From positions 124,001 through 188,000 of the forward strand of contig NZ_LXYG01000016.1 of assembly GCF_001650905.1 (NCBI RefSeq): a stretch of DNA of 64,000 nucleotides. Reading direction: 5' to 3'. The DNA comes from Balneola sp. EhC07 (GTDB lineage Bacteria; Bacteroidota; Rhodothermia; Balneolales; Balneolaceae). The notes under the pieces are model-generated. The model was given only the letters and a program-made list of their open reading frames with translations, was not told where the DNA came from and did not search any database. Each line of letters begins with the position of its first letter. The stretch's first letter is position 1. Of this stretch, positions 14,821 through 24,309 are shown piece by piece. The translations under genes were made by a program, and so were the position numbers.

Positions 14821-16734
14821 CTAAACCTTTTCGAGAATAGATAAAACAGCTTCTTTAATTCCTTTTACTCCAATTCCAACTTCATCATGCAGCTCTTCCT
14901 GAGTTCCGTGTTCAACAATAACATCCGGGATTCCAAGAATTTTTACGCTTGGGCGGTTTTCTTTTTCGATGATATATTCAGCAACAGCGCTACCGAATCC
15001 ACCCATTTTAGCACCGTCTTCTAATGTGATGATGTGATCATATTTCTCACAAATCTCATCAATAAGTTCTTCATCCAAAGGTTTAGCAAAACGCATATCG
15101 TAATGACCGATATTAATTCCTTCTTCCGCTAGATCATCGGCAACTGTAATTGCGTATTTACCAATAGGACCAAAACTCAGAACGGCTATATTTTCTCCTT
15201 CACGAAGTTCTATTCCTTTTCCAATTTCCAGGGTTTCAAATTCTTGACGAACGGACATACCGGTCGCTTTACCACGCGGATAACGAATTGCCCATGACGC
15301 ATCTTCAAAAGTGGATGCTGTGAACATCATGTCTCTCAGATCCTGCTCATTCAAAGGCGAAGAAATAACCATATTAGGGACTGTTCGCATATAGGCGATA
15401 TCATATAAACCATGATGTGTTGGTCCGTCAGCTCCGGCAAATCCTGCACGATCAATACAAAAAACTACAGGTAATTTCTGAATGGCTACATCATGGACTA
15501 ACTGATCGTATCCTCGCTGTAAAAAAGAAGAATAGATAGCGCAGAAAGCTTTTTTGCCTTCAGTTGCCAAACCTGCGGCAAAAGTAACGGCATGTTGTTC
15601 GGCTATTCCCACATCAAAAGCTCTTTCAGGGAAAGTGTTCATCATGGGCCAGAGACTGGAGCCACTTGGCATAGCCGGTGTCATACTTACAATCCGTTCA
15701 TCTTTAGCTGCTAATTCTACTAAAGCTTCGCCGAACACATCCTGATATTTAGGAGCTCCTTTGGTTTTCGGAGCCGGATTAAGAGCCTTTCCTGTAATTT
15801 TATCAAAAGGGCTGCTGGATGCGTGCCACTTCGTTTGCTCCCGTTCGGCAGGAGCAAATCCTTTTCCTTTCACGGTTACAACATGTAGCAGCTTTGGACC
15901 TTTTACTGTTTTAAGATCTTCCAAAGTCTTTCTGAGTCCGTCCACATCATGACCGTCCATCGGTCCATAATATTTAAAACCAAGTGCACGAAACAGAGAG
16001 CCCGGAGTAATAGCGGCAGTTACAGCGTTTTCCAATCTGGAAGCAACTTTGCGCATTTTTTCACCGGCAGATTTGAAATGCCCGAGCATATCATAAATCT
16101 CATCCCTCATTTTATTGAAGGTTTTACTCGTAGTGATATCCGTTAAATATTCTTTTAAAGCACCAACATTAGGATCGATAGACATGCAGTTGTCATTCAG
16201 AATAACAAGAATGTCGCTGTTCATTGCTCCTGCATTATTCATAGCTTCAAAAGCTAAACCTGCAGTCATAGAACCATCACCAATTACTGCTACAACTTTA
16301 CGATCACCTTTATCTAAAGTGTTTGCTACAGCCATCCCAAGAGCGGCAGAAATTGAAGTACTGGAATGACCAACACCAAAAGTATCATATTCGCTTTCGG
16401 TACGTTTTGGAAAACCGGAAATACCACCGTACAAACGGTTTGTGTGAAATTGCTCTCGTCGTCCGGTTAAAATTTTATGTCCATAAGCCTGATGGCCAAC
16501 ATCCCAAACCAAACGATCTTCCGGAGTTTTGTATACATAATGAATAGCAGTTGTAAGTTCTACTACACCAAGACTGGCTCCAAAGTGACCGCCATAAACG
16601 GAAACCATGTCGATGATATAATTCCGGAGTTCATCACAAACATCCTGAAGTTCTTTTGGATCAAGTTTTCGAAGATCTTCAGGAGTATTTATTTTAGATA
16701 AAAGCTCACCCGGTTGTGGTATGTTCTGTTCCAT
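14821..16734 (-). CDS. dxs: 1-deoxy-D-xylulose-5-phosphate synthase
   Basis: DXS condenses pyruvate and glyceraldehyde-3-phosphate with thiamine diphosphate, the first step of the MEP isoprenoid pathway. Visible marks are GGHFGASLGVVELT, WDVGHQAYGHKILTGR, the ThDP motif GDGSMTAGLAFEAMNNAG, the transketolase part DVGIAEQHAVTFAAGLA, and DRAGFAGADGPTHHG. The length of 637 is normal. The start is supported by alignment to the typical N-terminus. It lies six bases downstream of xseB. In many bacteria ispA stands between the two; here it does not. Confidence 0.97.
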   Translation of the reverse strand: MEQNIPQPGELLSKINTPEDLRKLDPKELQDVCDELRNYIIDMVSVYGGHFGASLGVVELTTAIHYVYKTPEDRLVWDVGHQAYGHKILTGRREQFHTNRLYGGISGFPKRTESEYDTFGVGHSSTSISAALGMAVANTLDKGDRKVVAVIGDGSMTAGLAFEAMNNAGAMNSDILVILNDNCMSIDPNVGALKEYLTDITTSKTFNKMRDEIYDMLGHFKSAGEKMRKVASRLENAVTAAITPGSLFRALGFKYYGPMDGHDVDGLRKTLEDLKTVKGPKLLHVVTVKGKGFAPAEREQTKWHASSSPFDKITGKALNPAPKTKGAPKYQDVFGEALVELAAKDERIVSMTPAMPSGSSLWPMMNTFPERAFDVGIAEQHAVTFAAGLATEGKKAFCAIYSSFLQRGYDQLVHDVAIQKLPVVFCIDRAGFAGADGPTHHGLYDIAYMRTVPNMVISSPLNEQDLRDMMFTASTFEDASWAIRYPRGKATGMSVRQEFETLEIGKGIELREGENIAVLSFGPIGKYAITVADDLAEEGINIGHYDMRFAKPLDEELIDEICEKYDHIITLEDGAKMGGFGSAVAEYIIEKENRPSVKILGIPDVIVEHGTQEELHDEVGIGVKGIKEAVLSILEKV

Positions 16735-16740
16735 AATTTG

Positions 16741-16941
16741 TTAACTATTTACTTCATTCACCTGTTCAATACGAAGTTCAGCATCGTTTAGGATTTCTGT
16801 ACAAAATTTGGAGAGTTTTACTCCTTCTTCATACAGAGTAACAGATTCCTCCAAAGTAATGGACTCATCCTCTAATTTGGAAACTATTTCTTCCAGCTTA
16901 TTTAAAGCTTCTTCAAAGCTCGGTCGTTCCTTTTGGTCCAT
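16741..16941 (-). CDS. xseB: Exodeoxyribonuclease VII small subunit
   Basis: XseB joins XseA to form exonuclease VII, which degrades single-stranded DNA. The 66-residue protein has the family pattern SFEEALNKLEEIVSKLEDES, LEESVTLYEEGVKL and a final helix with CTEIL. I use the ATG at 16941 because it gives the usual length; the longer frame from 17010 would add 23 residues without family support. xseA is not in the window. The gene is followed directly by dxs. Confidence 0.9.
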   Translation of the reverse strand: MDQKERPSFEEALNKLEEIVSKLEDESITLEESVTLYEEGVKLSKFCTEILNDAELRIEQVNEVNS

Positions 16942-17086
16942 TAATTTTTTTGGTGTAGCTCTATAATGATTAGTTAGTTCCCTAAAATAAGGGATTATTA
17001 TGTAAAACACATTTAATGGAAAATTGAATTTTGTGTTTCTAAACTAACAATTCTGAACCTATGGAGATATTATAAGGAGGCTTAGT

Positions 17087-19489
17087 TTAATACCACTTCA
17101 CTCGCTGAATACTTTTTCCATCGCTTTCAAATATTAAGGCTTTATCTCTGCTTGTATAATAGATATCAGATTGAGTGGATTCTAACCTTTCAACAGCTTC
17201 AGGATGAGGATGTCTGAATCGGTTTCTTTCGGCAACAGATACGACCGCTACTTCCGGAGTAACTTCTTGTAGGAAAAATAATTCTGAGCTGGTTTTGCTA
17301 CCATGATGTCCGACTTTGAGGAAGTCAGTATCTAAAAGATGACCGTAATTTTCTACCAGTCTTCGCTCCTGATCTTCCCCAGCGTCACCGGTGAACAAAA
17401 ATTCGTTTTCGCCATGAATTATGTTCAAAACTAAAGAATGTTGATTGGGATCATTGTTGAATTTTCCTTTTTCGGGACCGAGCACTAAGATGAGCAAGCT
17501 CTCGTCAATATCAATTGTTGTTCCTGCATTGAGAGATACTATGGGAATAGCTTTCGAATTGGCAAGGTTGATATAATCTCTGTACAAATTTGATTCATAT
17601 TCGAATCCTGAGTTATAAATAGTGTCTATATCAATTTCATATATGAGATCCTTGATGCCTCCAATGTGATCCGCATGAGGATGAGAGAGAAACACAGCAT
17701 CTAATTTCTGAATATTATTTTCTTTAAAGAAAGGAAGTAAAATCTGTTTTCCGGAATTTGATCCCGGACTCCAAACTCCTGCATCAATCAGTATATTTTT
17801 TCTATTTGGAGTCTGTAAGAAAGTAGCGTCTCCTTGCCCCACATCAAGAACGGTGACAGTCATTTTCGGAGACTCAAGTTTTCTTAAAGCTGAATCAAGA
17901 GGAACAAAGAACAGAAAGAACAGAGAAACGGCCATCAGCTTCCATTTTATATTGGGATTTCTCCATGACCCGATCATTAAGACAAAAGAGATCCAGAAAA
18001 GAAAGATCAAAATACTGGGTTTTTGTACCTCAAACCATGACTGAGAAAGTTGAGAAGAAAAAGATACAAAATCGTTAAGAGCTGTCAGAAAGACTAGAGA
18101 AGGATAATTGATGAAGAATCCGAGAACAGGAATTGCAGAGCTTATTATCAAAGCTAGGAGTGAAAGCGGAACAATAATTCCCAACAGAGGAACGAATAAC
18201 GCATTTGCAAGGGGGCTGATGAGGGAGACTTCACCGAAGTAAAAAGCCTGAAGAGGATACAGTCCAAGTTGGACTACCAGTGAAATGATAATGACCATGA
18301 TCGGGGCTCCGTACCATTTTATGCGAACCCAATATGGAATTACGTTTTGTATTACAGGAAGCACTAAAAGAATTATGAAAACGGCACTGAAAGAAAGTTG
18401 AAACCCAATTTCAAAAAGTTGAGAAGGATCAAATAACAGGATCACCAATGCTGCAATGCCCATTAAGTTCAGAGAATCACTGCTTTTGGAAAACAGTTTG
18501 CCATAAGTTAAAAGAACAGCCATCACTGAAGCGCGTAGAACCGAGACCGAAAAACCGGTGAGTCCTGCATAAAAAACCAAGATCAGTATCAGAAGTGCCA
18601 AGCCAATTTTTGTGCCGTGTTTTTTGGTCCAGAAATAAGGGATGATCAACCAAAAAGGAGCAATGATCAAACCAACATGCAAGCCCGAAACAGCCATGAT
18701 GTGTGATAACCCTGCTCTGGCGAAAGCTTGTTTAGTATTTCCCTCCAACTCATTTTTGTAACCTAAAAGTAATGCTTTTGCGATAGGGGCTGTTACAGAA
18801 TCAAAATTATGATCCACCAGTTTGAGAGCTTTTTTTCGAATTGAGATCCAGCTGAATAAGGAAGAGTCAGGATTGATCTGTATTACAGAATCTGTTTTTA
18901 TTTGAGTATAGATGTTTCTGGATTCAAGAAAAGCTTTGTAATCAAACTGAGTGGGGTTTCTGGGTTCAGAGACCGGAATTACAGTCCCAGATATTTCGAT
19001 TTGATCGCCAAGTTCTACCGGTTGTTCATTATCCCAAAGTATTCTGCTTTTGAACTTCATTTCAGAAGTAAAGTCGGAAAGCTTGGTGCTAGTTACAGCA
19101 AGGTCGAGTCTCTTATCTCCCGAACTATTTTTTGATATAGAGAGAACATTGCCTGAAACCTGAATCTCTGACCACTCTGAATCAGATATAAGCATCTCAA
19201 CAGGGGACTGATTTTTCTTTGAATCAATGGAGCTAATTGTAAATCCTGCAGTAAAAATGATCAGACAATACAAAAGAGTTGAAATTCTTGTAAGTCCGAT
19301 AGAAACTGTTTTCCTTGAAAGCGCCTCAAAAGTAAAATAGGTAGCTGCTAAACCAATTGCGGAAAATATGAGAACGAGCAGATCTGTCCGGAATAGTTGA
19401 GAACAGAGAATTCCGATAATATAAAGCAACACAACCCGAAGTGCCGGGAACTGTTCGACAGGGAATTTATATGAAGACCTCTTTTTCAC
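17087..19489 (-). CDS. comEC: ComEC/Rec2-family DNA uptake channel
   Basis: ComEC carries single-stranded DNA across the inner membrane during natural transformation. Three hydrophobic helices near the N-terminus flank a DUF4131 OB-fold-like domain (about 90-200). Next comes the Competence membrane domain (about 225-520), with AGLSHIMAVSGLHVGLI. A metallo-beta-lactamase-like domain runs from about 540, with LDVGQGDATFLQ, the metal motif SHPHADHIGG near 600 and KVGHHGSKTSS. All three domains are intact at 800 residues, so uptake ability is plausible. Other competence genes are not nearby. It stands alone between xseB and the Fe-S carrier gene. Confidence 0.93.
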   Translation of the reverse strand: MKKRSSYKFPVEQFPALRVVLLYIIGILCSQLFRTDLLVLIFSAIGLAATYFTFEALSRKTVSIGLTRISTLLYCLIIFTAGFTISSIDSKKNQSPVEMLISDSEWSEIQVSGNVLSISKNSSGDKRLDLAVTSTKLSDFTSEMKFKSRILWDNEQPVELGDQIEISGTVIPVSEPRNPTQFDYKAFLESRNIYTQIKTDSVIQINPDSSLFSWISIRKKALKLVDHNFDSVTAPIAKALLLGYKNELEGNTKQAFARAGLSHIMAVSGLHVGLIIAPFWLIIPYFWTKKHGTKIGLALLILILVFYAGLTGFSVSVLRASVMAVLLTYGKLFSKSSDSLNLMGIAALVILLFDPSQLFEIGFQLSFSAVFIILLVLPVIQNVIPYWVRIKWYGAPIMVIIISLVVQLGLYPLQAFYFGEVSLISPLANALFVPLLGIIVPLSLLALIISSAIPVLGFFINYPSLVFLTALNDFVSFSSQLSQSWFEVQKPSILIFLFWISFVLMIGSWRNPNIKWKLMAVSLFFLFFVPLDSALRKLESPKMTVTVLDVGQGDATFLQTPNRKNILIDAGVWSPGSNSGKQILLPFFKENNIQKLDAVFLSHPHADHIGGIKDLIYEIDIDTIYNSGFEYESNLYRDYINLANSKAIPIVSLNAGTTIDIDESLLILVLGPEKGKFNNDPNQHSLVLNIIHGENEFLFTGDAGEDQERRLVENYGHLLDTDFLKVGHHGSKTSSELFFLQEVTPEVAVVSVAERNRFRHPHPEAVERLESTQSDIYYTSRDKALIFESDGKSIQRVKWY

Positions 19490-19573
19490 ATACAGTAAGA
19501 CAGGTTAAACGGAAAACCTTACAATATTATTTAATAAATATTGAGTTTAGGTTCAACTGTATGGAAAATAAAA

Positions 19574-20005
19574 TCAGATAGAGAAGCTGGTTCCGCAACC
19601 GCAATCTTCAACAGAATTGGGATTATCGAAGGTAAATCCGCGAGCATCTAATCCATCAGGATAGTCGATCTCAATTCCTTCTAAGTACATCAGGTGTTTA
19701 GAGGCTACAATAACCTCAACTCCGTAGTTCTCAAAAACCACATCATCTTCCGTTCGGTAATCCAGTCCTAGTTTATAGCTCAATCCCGAACAACCACCAC
19801 CTTCTACGGCAACTCTAAGGAAGAGATTGTCATCCAGTCCTTCTTTTTCAATAATTGTCTTAACCTGTTTAGAAGCTCTTTGGGTAAGAGTTACGGGCTC
19901 GCCGGTCAACTCCTGTTTTTCCTCTTTGTTGGGTGAAGTTTCTTCTTCATCCACATCTATGAGTGAGGAAATAATATCGTCTAGATTTTCGTCTTGATTG
20001 GTCAT
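19574..20005 (-). CDS. A-type iron-sulfur carrier (IscA/ErpA/SufA family) with acidic N-terminal extension
   Basis: The C-terminal 105 residues are a HesB/IscA domain that passes Fe-S clusters to target enzymes. The three conserved Cys are present: Cys72 in GGGCSGLSY, and Cys135 and Cys137 in DCGCGTSF. The first 35 residues are an acidic, probably flexible extension not found in the E. coli proteins. LipA, encoded three kilobases away, is a known client type of such carriers. The neighbours on both sides are minus-strand genes of other functions. Which A-type subgroup it belongs to cannot be told by eye. Confidence 0.9.
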   Translation of the reverse strand: MTNQDENLDDIISSLIDVDEEETSPNKEEKQELTGEPVTLTQRASKQVKTIIEKEGLDDNLFLRVAVEGGGCSGLSYKLGLDYRTEDDVVFENYGVEVIVASKHLMYLEGIEIDYPDGLDARGFTFDNPNSVEDCGCGTSFSI

Positions 20006-20033
20006 TGCTCTCCTTATTTAGAACAAGTCAAAA

Positions 20034-20750
20034 TTACGAATTTTTATGCGAAAATGTATAATGAACTACGCCTTTTTGTTCATAAGTATCCAGGACTCCG
20101 GCGCTAGCCATATCTACAAGAATACGCTCGGCTCTGTAAGTTGTAATATTCGAAATGATTGAAAACCGTTCGATAGTGATATCTCCATATTCATTTAAAA
20201 ACCGGAACAGCTGCTGCTCTCTTTCACCGTATTCAAAAGTAACGCCAGTAGCTGAGGTCTTGTTTTTTAGTATCTCAACTCTGTCGTCCGTAGCAATGAT
20301 ATTTTCATCATTTTGGCGAATATATACCGATCTTTTGGAATCTCCTTTTACCGCGATAGGTTTGTTTTCAGATTCAGGAATTTCAACAATCATCACATCT
20401 TTTTTCCCGGCGTGCACCATTTCAATGTTGATGTTGAGAGCAGGTACGCAAACATCTTCAGCAGCCTGTCTTAGCCAGAATTCTTCTTCATAATAGCTCT
20501 CAATTCCAACAATATCGCCGTTATCATCAACTCCGATCAGAATTCGGCCTCCATTAGTGTTGGCGAAGGCAACCATTTCTTTGGCAATTTTTTCGGGTGA
20601 AGCAACTTTGTGTTTAAATTCGAGAAAAGAGCTTTCTCCTGTTGCGATCAGATTCTTGAGGTCTTTCAACTTCATCTCAGAAACAGTAACTGAATCTGAG
20701 TTCTGTAAATATAATTCGTACTCGTCTTTCATGATATTATTACTGGCCAA
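20034..20750 (-). CDS. AlbA_2 (Schlafen-like) domain protein, putative transcription regulator
   Basis: Residues about 25-150 form an AlbA_2/Schlafen-type domain: GESSFLEFKHKVASPEKIAKEMVAFANTNGGRILIGVDDNG is read across 37-77, followed by SVYIRQNDENIIA. The last 75 residues contain a winged-helix-like part (ITIERFSIISNITTYRAERI). This layout is common in putative nucleic-acid-binding regulators of unknown target. It lies directly downstream of gpsA (15-base gap) and is probably co-transcribed with it. Defence roles are known for some Schlafen-like proteins, but nothing here supports one. Confidence 0.78.
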   Translation of the reverse strand: MASNNIMKDEYELYLQNSDSVTVSEMKLKDLKNLIATGESSFLEFKHKVASPEKIAKEMVAFANTNGGRILIGVDDNGDIVGIESYYEEEFWLRQAAEDVCVPALNINIEMVHAGKKDVMIVEIPESENKPIAVKGDSKRSVYIRQNDENIIATDDRVEILKNKTSATGVTFEYGEREQQLFRFLNEYGDITIERFSIISNITTYRAERILVDMASAGVLDTYEQKGVVHYTFSHKNS

Positions 20751-20765
20751 AGCCAGTGTGTTCTA

Positions 20766-21776
20766 TTATATAGAAACTTCGTCTTTAGGATCTCTCGTCA
20801 TCAACGTATTCAAAGCGTCTTTAGGGTCTTCATTTTCAAATAAAACTCGATAAACTGCACAAGTGATAGGCATATCAACATTATTACGTTTTGCCCAATC
20901 ACGCACAGATTTTGTGGTTTTGATCCCTTCCGCAACCATATTCATGCTGTCAATGATCTCATCCAGCTTTTTACCAAGTCCGATTTGTGATCCTACATAT
21001 CTGTTTCGGCTGTGTTTTGAGGTACAAGTAACAATAAGATCCCCCATTCCCGTTAGACCGGAGAAAGTTTCAGCATAACCGCCCATCATTACGCCCATTC
21101 TTTTCATTTCATGAAGTCCGCGGGTGATCAATGCAGCTTTGGCGTTATCTCCAAGTTCAGCGCTGTCTACAATACCGGCTGCAATGGCCATGATATTTTT
21201 TACGGATCCACCGATCTCAACACCTATAATGTCATTATTCAAGTAAACCCTGAACATTGGAGTGAGAAAAGTTTCCTGAATAATTCTTGCTGTTCTTGTG
21301 GAATAAGAAGCTGCAACTACGGTAGTAGGTTTTAGATGAGAGACTTCTTCGGCATGGCTGGGGCCATAAAGAACTCCAATATTATCTTCTAGAGTAACTC
21401 CCTCCATAACCTCAACCAGGATCTGAGACATGGTTTTAAAAGTGTCATTCTCAATTCCTTTAGAAACGGTAACCAGAATCTCATGCCCGTCTAAACATGG
21501 TTTTATCTTTGCGGCAAGTTCTCGTAGAGTGTGTGAAGGAGTGGCAAATAAGATCATATCCTGATCACGAAGGCAATGCTCTAAGTCATCGTAAGCTTTG
21601 ATGGAAGCAGGTAATCTTATATCCGAAAGATAAGAAGGGTTTCTGTGATTGTTGTTGATACTGTCAACCACTTCTTTTTCTCGTGCCCATATCTGAACAT
21701 TATTTCCGGCAGTATCCAACACAGTTGCAAGCGCTGTTCCAAAACTTCCGGCTCCAATAATGGTGACATTTCTCAT
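20766..21776 (-). CDS. gpsA: Glycerol-3-phosphate dehydrogenase [NAD(P)+]
   Basis: GpsA reduces dihydroxyacetone phosphate to sn-glycerol-3-phosphate, the backbone of phospholipids. It has the Rossmann motif GAGSFGTALA at the N-terminus, ILVTVSKGIEND, YGPSHAEEV, the substrate-site Lys in GGSVKNIMAIAAGI, and FSGLTGMGDLIVTCTS. The length of 336 is usual. Its start overlaps the stop of plsY by four bases; the two enzymes catalyse consecutive steps, since PlsY acylates the GpsA product. Confidence 0.97.
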   Translation of the reverse strand: MRNVTIIGAGSFGTALATVLDTAGNNVQIWAREKEVVDSINNNHRNPSYLSDIRLPASIKAYDDLEHCLRDQDMILFATPSHTLRELAAKIKPCLDGHEILVTVSKGIENDTFKTMSQILVEVMEGVTLEDNIGVLYGPSHAEEVSHLKPTTVVAASYSTRTARIIQETFLTPMFRVYLNNDIIGVEIGGSVKNIMAIAAGIVDSAELGDNAKAALITRGLHEMKRMGVMMGGYAETFSGLTGMGDLIVTCTSKHSRNRYVGSQIGLGKKLDEIIDSMNMVAEGIKTTKSVRDWAKRNNVDMPITCAVYRVLFENEDPKDALNTLMTRDPKDEVSI

Positions 21777-22492
21777 ACTTCGATCTCTTCTTTAGTTTGT
21801 TCGGGATCTTCTTCAGCTTCCTGTTCTTTTTTCTTTGATGAGGCACCGACTTTACTTTCCGTTCCTTCCAGAAGTCGTTTGATGTTGGATTTATGCTTCA
21901 CAATAATTCCGGTAGCCACGAAAGCGCCGAAAATAACCATGCTTCCATCAACTAACTTGTCGAATCCATACACATACTTCATAACGATCAGGCTTACAGG
22001 ATAGAAAAAAGAAGCAAGGATCGAGGCAAGCGAAACGTATCTCGTTAACAGGATGGTAGTCACAAAAATGATAGATGAAATTCCAATGGAAATAGGTTCT
22101 ATTCCAAATAGCATTCCGCATGCCGTTGCAGCTCCCTTTCCGCCTTTAAACTTTGCAAAAAGAGGAAACATATGCCCGATTACTGCAAAAAGGCCACAAC
22201 TTATCTTTAAGAATGCATCTACTTCCCAGTTTGGAGGCGAAAGTGGTCCTGCAAACATATCCCAGGCTAAAGCACTTATCCAAAAGGAAGCAACAAAGCC
22301 TTTCATAAAGTCCATAGTGAAAACGGTAACTCCTGAAGGCCAACCTAAAACCCGAAAAGTATTTGTGGTTCCGGCATTACCGCTGCCATGTTCACGAACA
22401 TCAACTCCTTTAAAGAGCTTTCCCACCCAAATTGCGGATGGAATAGATCCTAATACGAAACTGATTCCTAAAACAGTAAGTGTTGCTAGCAT
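21773..22492 (-). CDS. plsY: Acyl-phosphate:glycerol-3-phosphate acyltransferase
   Basis: PlsY is the membrane acyltransferase that makes lysophosphatidate from acyl-phosphate. The three loops of the family are visible: GSIPSAIWVGKLF and HGSGNAGTTNTFRVLG, KGGKGAATACG, and the C-terminal region with GIIVKHKSNIKRLLEGTESK. At least five hydrophobic helices are present. About 30 residues at the C-terminus form a charged Lys/Glu-rich tail that is longer than in most PlsY proteins. The gene leads the plsY-gpsA pair. Confidence 0.96.
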   Translation of the reverse strand: MLATLTVLGISFVLGSIPSAIWVGKLFKGVDVREHGSGNAGTTNTFRVLGWPSGVTVFTMDFMKGFVASFWISALAWDMFAGPLSPPNWEVDAFLKISCGLFAVIGHMFPLFAKFKGGKGAATACGMLFGIEPISIGISSIIFVTTILLTRYVSLASILASFFYPVSLIVMKYVYGFDKLVDGSMVIFGAFVATGIIVKHKSNIKRLLEGTESKVGASSKKKEQEAEEDPEQTKEEIEV

Positions 22493-22539
22493 GTATTTTT
22501 ATTTTACCCCAAGATACTACCTGAAGTATAAGAAAAAAA

Positions 22540-23415
22540 TTAAACGTGTCTTTCTGCGTGATAAGATGAACGAACTAAAGGCCCGCTTTCCACATGACCG
22601 ATACCTAATTTTTCACCGATCTCTTTGTATTCTGCGAATTGATCAGGGTGTACCCAATCCATAACCGGATGATGCATTTTTGTTGGCTGCATGTACTGTC
22701 CGATGGTTAGCACATCCACTTTGTGATCCACACAATCCTGCATTAACTCGATCACTTCTTCGCGAGTTTCACCAAGACCAACCATGATTCCGGTTTTCGA
22801 GCGGATTCCTTCTTCTTTAACTTTGAGGAGTAGATCTAATGATCGTTGATATTTTGCTTGAGGGCGAACTCGACGATATTTACTTGGAACGGTTTCCAGG
22901 TTGTGACTTAACACATCCGGAGGAGTATCGATTACGATTTGAAGGGCATCCCAAACTCCTCGGAAGTCAGGGATCAAAGACTCAATGGTTACTCCGGGAA
23001 TGGCTTCACGAAGAGCAGTATGAGTAGCCGCAAATATAGGAGCACCGCCATCTTTTCTGTCGTCTCTGTTGATGGAAGTAAGAACTACGTGCTTCAATTT
23101 CATTTTAGCTGCAGCGTCAGCAACACGGGCCGGTTCATCCCAATCTAACTCTGCAGGCGGACGACCTGTTTTAATAGCACAGAATGCACAAGAACGAGTA
23201 CATACATCACCGAGAAGCATGAATGTAGCTGTTCCGGCGCCCCAACATTCGCCCATATTCGGGCAACGAGCTTCAGAACAAACCGTATTGAGCTTATTCT
23301 CATTAATAGTGTCCAGAACTTCTTTGAATTTCCCTCCTGATGGAAGCTTAACTCTAAGCCATTCCGGTCTGCGCTGTGTTGATTTCTTTTCTACTACTTG
23401 TAGTTCTTTGATCAT
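22540..23415 (-). CDS. lipA: Lipoyl synthase
   Basis: LipA is a radical-SAM enzyme that inserts two sulfur atoms into protein-bound octanoate. The auxiliary cluster Cys46, Cys51 and Cys57 lie in CSEARCPNMGEC, and the radical-SAM Cys72, Cys76 and Cys79 in CTRSCAFC. VLTSINRDD, ETVPSKYRRVRPQAKYQRSL (two adjoining stretches) and TKTGIMVGLGET-like SKTGIMVGLGET complete the signature; the Arg-Ser-Ser-Tyr near the C-terminus (VRSSYHAE) is also present. The length is 291. lipB lies directly upstream on the same strand, separated by an interspersed palindromic repeat. Confidence 0.97.
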   Translation of the reverse strand: MIKELQVVEKKSTQRRPEWLRVKLPSGGKFKEVLDTINENKLNTVCSEARCPNMGECWGAGTATFMLLGDVCTRSCAFCAIKTGRPPAELDWDEPARVADAAAKMKLKHVVLTSINRDDRKDGGAPIFAATHTALREAIPGVTIESLIPDFRGVWDALQIVIDTPPDVLSHNLETVPSKYRRVRPQAKYQRSLDLLLKVKEEGIRSKTGIMVGLGETREEVIELMQDCVDHKVDVLTIGQYMQPTKMHHPVMDWVHPDQFAEYKEIGEKLGIGHVESGPLVRSSYHAERHV

Positions 23416-23435
23416 ATTTTTCTAAAATTTGTCTC

Positions 23436-23526
23436 TGTCATTTCGAGTAAAACGAGAAATCTAAAGATTAAGCTATAAGTTCAACTTTGAGATTTCTCCA
23501 TACCATTCGGTATTGTCGAAATGACA
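23436..23526. repeat. Nested palindromic intergenic repeat between lipB and lipA
   Basis: The outer arms TGTCATTTCGA (23436-23446) and TCGAAATGACA (23516-23526) are exact complements. The inner arms GAGAAATCT (23454-23462) and AGATTTCTC (23490-23498) are too. The RNA would fold into one long hairpin. The outer motif recurs in shorter form at 24310-24338. This type of element is common in intergenic DNA of the group; a role in mRNA stability is possible. Confidence 0.75.
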
Positions 23527-23543
23527 AATCAAGAAGCATAAAG

Positions 23544-24266
23544 TTACAAAAAATTCTTCTCTAGTTCTGTTTGAGTACCGCTTGGTTTAATGCTTACCTC
23601 GAAAACATTTTCGAAGTGAGTAACGATCCTTTCTTTTACTTCTTTGAGGTCAATTTTTGAGCCTAAAAGTTTTTCTAAACTGGTTACTTCTTTGTCTTCA
23701 ATACCACAGGGAACGATGTTATTAAAATATTGTAAGTTCGTATTCACATTAAGTGCAAAACCGTGCATAGTTACCCAACGGGAACAACGTATTCCCATTG
23801 CACAGATCTTTTGCTCACCGATCCAGACGCCTGTAAGTCCGTCTATTCTTTGGGCTTCAAAACCATAATCTGCACAAACTTTAATGATCACTTCCTCCAG
23901 GAAACGAAGGTATTTATGGATGTCAGTGAAATACCGATCAAGATCCATGATCGGATACCCAACAATTTGTCCGGGTCCGTGGTAAGTGATATCTCCGCCG
24001 CGATTAGTTTTTACATACTCAGCTTGATGTTCCTGAAGCTCAAGAAGTGAACGAAGCATATTTTCTTCGTCGCCGCTTTTCCCCAGTGTATACACATGCG
24101 GATGTTCCACAAAAATAAGGACGTCATTTTTTCTTTCACCCTTAAACTCACCAATCCTATCCAGTTTTTTCTCATCAATGATTCGTTGCTGAATTTTGTG
24201 CTGTAAATCCCAAACCGGCTGGTAGGGCTCTAAACCGAGATCGTATAGTTCAATGGTTTTTTTCAT
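23544..24266 (-). CDS. lipB: Octanoyl-[acyl carrier protein]:protein N-octanoyltransferase
   Basis: LipB moves octanoate from acyl carrier protein to lipoyl domains; LipA then adds sulfur. Family marks are HPHVYTLGKSGDEENML, RGGDITYHGPGQIVGYPI, GVWIGEQKICAMGIR with the catalytic Lys, HGFALNVN, and the acyl-binding Cys in IVPCGIEDKEVTSL. I use the ATG at 24266; a GTG at 24284 lies inside the terminator hairpin of the gene before it. Total 240 residues, a normal length. Confidence 0.95.
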   Translation of the reverse strand: MKKTIELYDLGLEPYQPVWDLQHKIQQRIIDEKKLDRIGEFKGERKNDVLIFVEHPHVYTLGKSGDEENMLRSLLELQEHQAEYVKTNRGGDITYHGPGQIVGYPIMDLDRYFTDIHKYLRFLEEVIIKVCADYGFEAQRIDGLTGVWIGEQKICAMGIRCSRWVTMHGFALNVNTNLQYFNNIVPCGIEDKEVTSLEKLLGSKIDLKEVKERIVTHFENVFEVSIKPSGTQTELEKNFL

Positions 24267-24270
24267 AGAC

Positions 24271-24297
24271 AAAAATGGCTCCACAAGGGAGCCATTT
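24271..24297 (-). terminator. Intrinsic terminator between lpdA and lipB
   Basis: A ten-base-pair stem (AAATGGCTCC at 24273-24282 with 24288-24297) and five-base loop are followed on the minus strand by a T-run. It ends lpdA transcripts five bases before the lipB start, so lipB must have its own promoter or depend on read-through. Confidence 0.8.
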
Positions 24298-24309
24298 ACA
24301 ATATTTATT

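Noticed and set aside
15554..16701. Several plus-strand reading frames opposite dxs
   Set aside because: All are antisense to a strongly supported gene and have no motif of their own.
22053..22664. 203-residue plus-strand frame
   Set aside because: It is antisense to plsY and the lipA end; the composition is that of reversed membrane-protein codons.
23544..24284. Longer lipB from a GTG at 24284
   Set aside because: That GTG lies in the loop and stem of the lpdA terminator; the ATG at 24266 gives the usual N-terminus.
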